From positions 1 to 64,000 of the forward strand of contig NZ_BCVC01000011.1 in assembly GCF_001591545.1 (NCBI RefSeq): a stretch of 64,000 bases of DNA. Reading direction: 5' to 3'. A model generated the notes under the pieces. The model saw nothing but the letters and a program-made list of their open reading frames with translations, was not told where the DNA came from and made no database searches. The DNA comes from Lederbergia lenta NBRC 16444. GTDB lineage: Bacteria > Bacillota > Bacilli > Bacillales > Bacillaceae_C. A program made the position numbers and the translations under genes. Below are positions 62,048-64,000 of this stretch, piece after piece (position 1 is the first letter of the stretch; each line of letters opens with the position of its first letter).

Positions 62048-63718
62048 ATGGAAAAGAAATGGTGGCATGAAGCAGTTGGTTATCAAATATATCCACGAAG
62101 TTTTCAAGATTCGAATGGTGACGGAATTGGTGACATTCGCGGTGTGATTGATCGCCTTGATTATTTACAGGAACTAGGTATTGATTTTGTTTGGTTATGT
62201 CCGATGTATAAGTCACCACTTGATGACAATGGCTATGACATTTCAGATTACCAAGATATCCTTGAGGACTTTGGGACGATGGCTGACTTCGATGCCTTGC
62301 TGCAGGAAATGCATGATCGTGGAATGAAACTGATTATTGATCTTGTTTTAAATCATACAAGTGACGAACATCCATGGTTTATCGAATCTAAATCATCCAA
62401 AGATAATCCAAAACGTGATTGGTATATTTGGCGTGATGGAAAAGATGGCGAAGAGCCAAATAACTGGGAAAGTATCTTTGGCGGTTCTGCATGGGAATAC
62501 GATGAAAAGACAGACCAATACTTCTTGCACGTATTCTCCCGGCGTCAGCCTGATCTGAACTGGGAAAATACAGAAGTACGTACGGCTTTATATGATACGG
62601 TCAATTGGTGGCTTGATAAAGGCATTGACGGATTCCGCATTGATGCTATTAGTCATATTAAAAAGCGCCCCGGCTTCCCAGATATGCCAAATCCAGATGG
62701 GAAAAAATATGTTTCGTCTTTTGATATGCATATGAATCAAAAAGGGATTCATACATATTTACAAGAGTTCAAAGATGAAACTTATGGGAAATACGAACAT
62801 GCCTTGAGCGTTGGTGAAGCAAACGGTGTAAGTGTTGATGAAGCAAATTTATGGGTCGGAAAAGAAGGTAAAATGGATATGATCTTCCAATTCGAACATA
62901 TTGATTTATGGGATTATGAATCAGAAACTGGGCTAGATGTGATCAATGTAAAACAAGCATTAACGCGTTGGCAAAAAGGACTTGAAAATGACGGTTGGAA
63001 TGCATTGTACATTGAAAATCATGACAAGCCTAGAATTGTGTCAAGTTGGGGAAATGATAAGGAGTATTGGAGAGAGAGTGCGACTGCCCTCGGTGCGATG
63101 TACTTTTTTATGAAAGGGACACCGTTCATTTACCAAGGGCAGGAAATTGGCATGACAAATGCATATTTTGACTCAATTGAAGATTATGATGATGTAGCTG
63201 CCAAAAATCTTTATCATGAAAAGAAAGAGGAAGGTCTCTCCGATAAGGAAATCCTTCATATTCTTGGTAATACATCTCGGGATAATAGTAGAACACCTAT
63301 GCAGTGGTCTAATGAAGAAAATGCAGGTTTTTCTTCTGGAAAGCCATGGATGAAAGTGAATTCCAACTATCAAACTGTTAATGTCGAACAGCAACGTGAA
63401 AACAAAGATTCCGTTTTTCACTTTTATAAGAAAATGATCCAATTGAAAAAAGAGCATCAAATCTTTACGTATGGAAGTTATGATCTATTAATGGAAGATC
63501 ATGAGCAAGTTTTCGCTTACCAAAGAAGATTAGATGGTAAAACAGCTTTGGTAATGGTAAATATATCGAATCAAGAGGCTATATGGATAGCTGAGAATGG
63601 AATGTCTGTTTCAAGTAATAATCTTATTCTCACGAACATAGCAACTACATTAAAAGAAAACAGCACAGAAATAACTTTAAAACCGTATGAAGCTAGGGTG
63701 TATTTGATGAATGTATAA
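62048..63718 (+). CDS. malL: Oligo-1,6-glucosidase / alpha-glucosidase (GH13)
   Basis: A 556-residue intracellular GH13_31 enzyme that cleaves isomaltose- and sucrose-type alpha-glucosides. Conserved regions: DLVLNHTSDEH (I), GFRIDAISHI with the nucleophile Asp near 198 (II), VGEANGV with the acid Glu near 256 (III), and ENHDKPRIVSSWG (IV). The N-terminal MEKKWWHEAVGYQIYPRSF matches Bacillus oligo-1,6-glucosidase. GAGGTG precedes the ATG. Probably monocistronic under a MalR-type operator. Exact substrate range is not decided by sequence. Confidence 0.93.
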   Translation: MEKKWWHEAVGYQIYPRSFQDSNGDGIGDIRGVIDRLDYLQELGIDFVWLCPMYKSPLDDNGYDISDYQDILEDFGTMADFDALLQEMHDRGMKLIIDLVLNHTSDEHPWFIESKSSKDNPKRDWYIWRDGKDGEEPNNWESIFGGSAWEYDEKTDQYFLHVFSRRQPDLNWENTEVRTALYDTVNWWLDKGIDGFRIDAISHIKKRPGFPDMPNPDGKKYVSSFDMHMNQKGIHTYLQEFKDETYGKYEHALSVGEANGVSVDEANLWVGKEGKMDMIFQFEHIDLWDYESETGLDVINVKQALTRWQKGLENDGWNALYIENHDKPRIVSSWGNDKEYWRESATALGAMYFFMKGTPFIYQGQEIGMTNAYFDSIEDYDDVAAKNLYHEKKEEGLSDKEILHILGNTSRDNSRTPMQWSNEENAGFSSGKPWMKVNSNYQTVNVEQQRENKDSVFHFYKKMIQLKKEHQIFTYGSYDLLMEDHEQVFAYQRRLDGKTALVMVNISNQEAIWIAENGMSVSSNNLILTNIATTLKENSTEITLKPYEARVYLMNV

Positions 63719-63725
63719 GAAAGAG

Positions 63726-63753
63726 GGCTCTGTCAATTGTGACAGAGCTTTTT
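63726..63753 (+). terminator. Terminator of malL
   Basis: Perfect nine-base stem GCTCTGTCA/TGACAGAGC with a four-base loop, then TTTTTG. Confidence 0.92.
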
Positions 63754-63917
63754 GTATGTACAATTATAATTATATAGGTTTGTATTGTTGTCTAATCCGA
63801 AAAGGATAAAGGCTTAGAAGCTTATGAGTATATAGAAATAATAATAATTTCAATCATTTATAGTAAAATGTATGCTATAAATAACTGGGATATTTTTAAA
63901 AAACGAGGAGGGAGCAA

Positions 63918-64000
63918 ATGTTAGAAGAGAGAGTAAAGAATTGGGTACTATCCTCATATAAAGGGAATGGAAAAATTATTGCAGTGGACCCACTACAAGG
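63918..64000 (+). CDS. Start of a further gene, truncated by the window end
   Basis: ATG 63918 follows GAGGAGGGAGC. The first 27 residues, starting MLEERVKNWVLSSYKGNGKI, do not allow a family call. An unlikely chance start, given the strong site, but function is open. Confidence 0.6.
   Translation, partial: MLEERVKNWVLSSYKGNGKIIAVDPLQ

Overview
The window comes from a low-GC, endospore-type Firmicute, almost certainly a member of the Bacillaceae. The evidence is the sigW-rsiW-cdaA-cdaR-glmM block, AGGAGG-type ribosome binding sites throughout, many PadR/TetR regulators, a Spo0E-family phosphatase, SigW- and SigD-type promoters, and dense intrinsic terminators. Codon use and gene content resemble halotolerant genera such as Oceanobacillus or Virgibacillus, but I cannot fix the genus from the sequence alone. 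There is no rRNA, CRISPR array, intact insertion sequence or prophage.

Layout. 1-840: eight tRNA genes (Asn, Thr, Glu, Val, Thr, Tyr, Gln, Lys) and a terminator. 1-7.4 kb: arginase, a very small Spo0E-like gene, a possible small RNA, then the envelope-stress and c-di-AMP/cell-wall block sigW-rsiW / cdaA-cdaR-glmM; glmS does not follow. 7.4-10 kb: an orphan divergent flagellin gene and a FetAB-type exporter. 10-13.2 kb: a Vga-type ABC-F ribosome-protection gene behind an attenuator with a 20-codon leader peptide, and a CynX-type MFS transporter. 13.3-17.4 kb: a second-type FabF, small SRPBCC proteins, DedA, DUF1905. 17.6-20.1 kb: an ABC-2 exporter operon with its TetR repressor and a perfect operator. 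20.2-21.7 kb: FMN reductase, a decayed gene, a copper-storage protein. 21.8-27.6 kb: a complete 2-aminoethylphosphonate uptake and breakdown operon (binding protein, ATPase, fused permease, PhnX, PhnW). 27.6-33 kb: two regulator/MFS efflux pairs and a broken transporter. 33-39 kb: PepF, two PadR-led membrane-stress modules and a LysE exporter. 39-46 kb: SDR oxidoreductase, a frameshifted gene, a 21-bp repeat array, BrnQ, GntR, arylamine acetyltransferase, lysophospholipase. 46-51.5 kb: mannitol operon mtlA-mtlR-mtlD. 51.6-55.5 kb: a third PadR module, EcsC, a 46-bp perfect palindrome, MFS and a MerR/TipA regulator. 55.8-58.4 kb: an overlapping glycosyltransferase/DedA/patatin lipid operon. 58.5-64 kb: a large unknown membrane protein, a lipoprotein, an ASCH protein, an oligo-1,6-glucosidase and the start of a further gene.

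Themes. The region is rich in drug and envelope-stress functions: one ABC-F, four MFS drug-type pumps, an ABC-2 pump, SigW, and three PadR modules whose partner genes encode membrane or envelope proteins. Several regulator genes carry visible operators (TetR, PadR, MerR, SigW, SigD). The most informative unexplained pieces are the Vga leader, the 21-bp array, the PadR/pentapeptide/32-residue peptide operon and the three-gene lipid operon.
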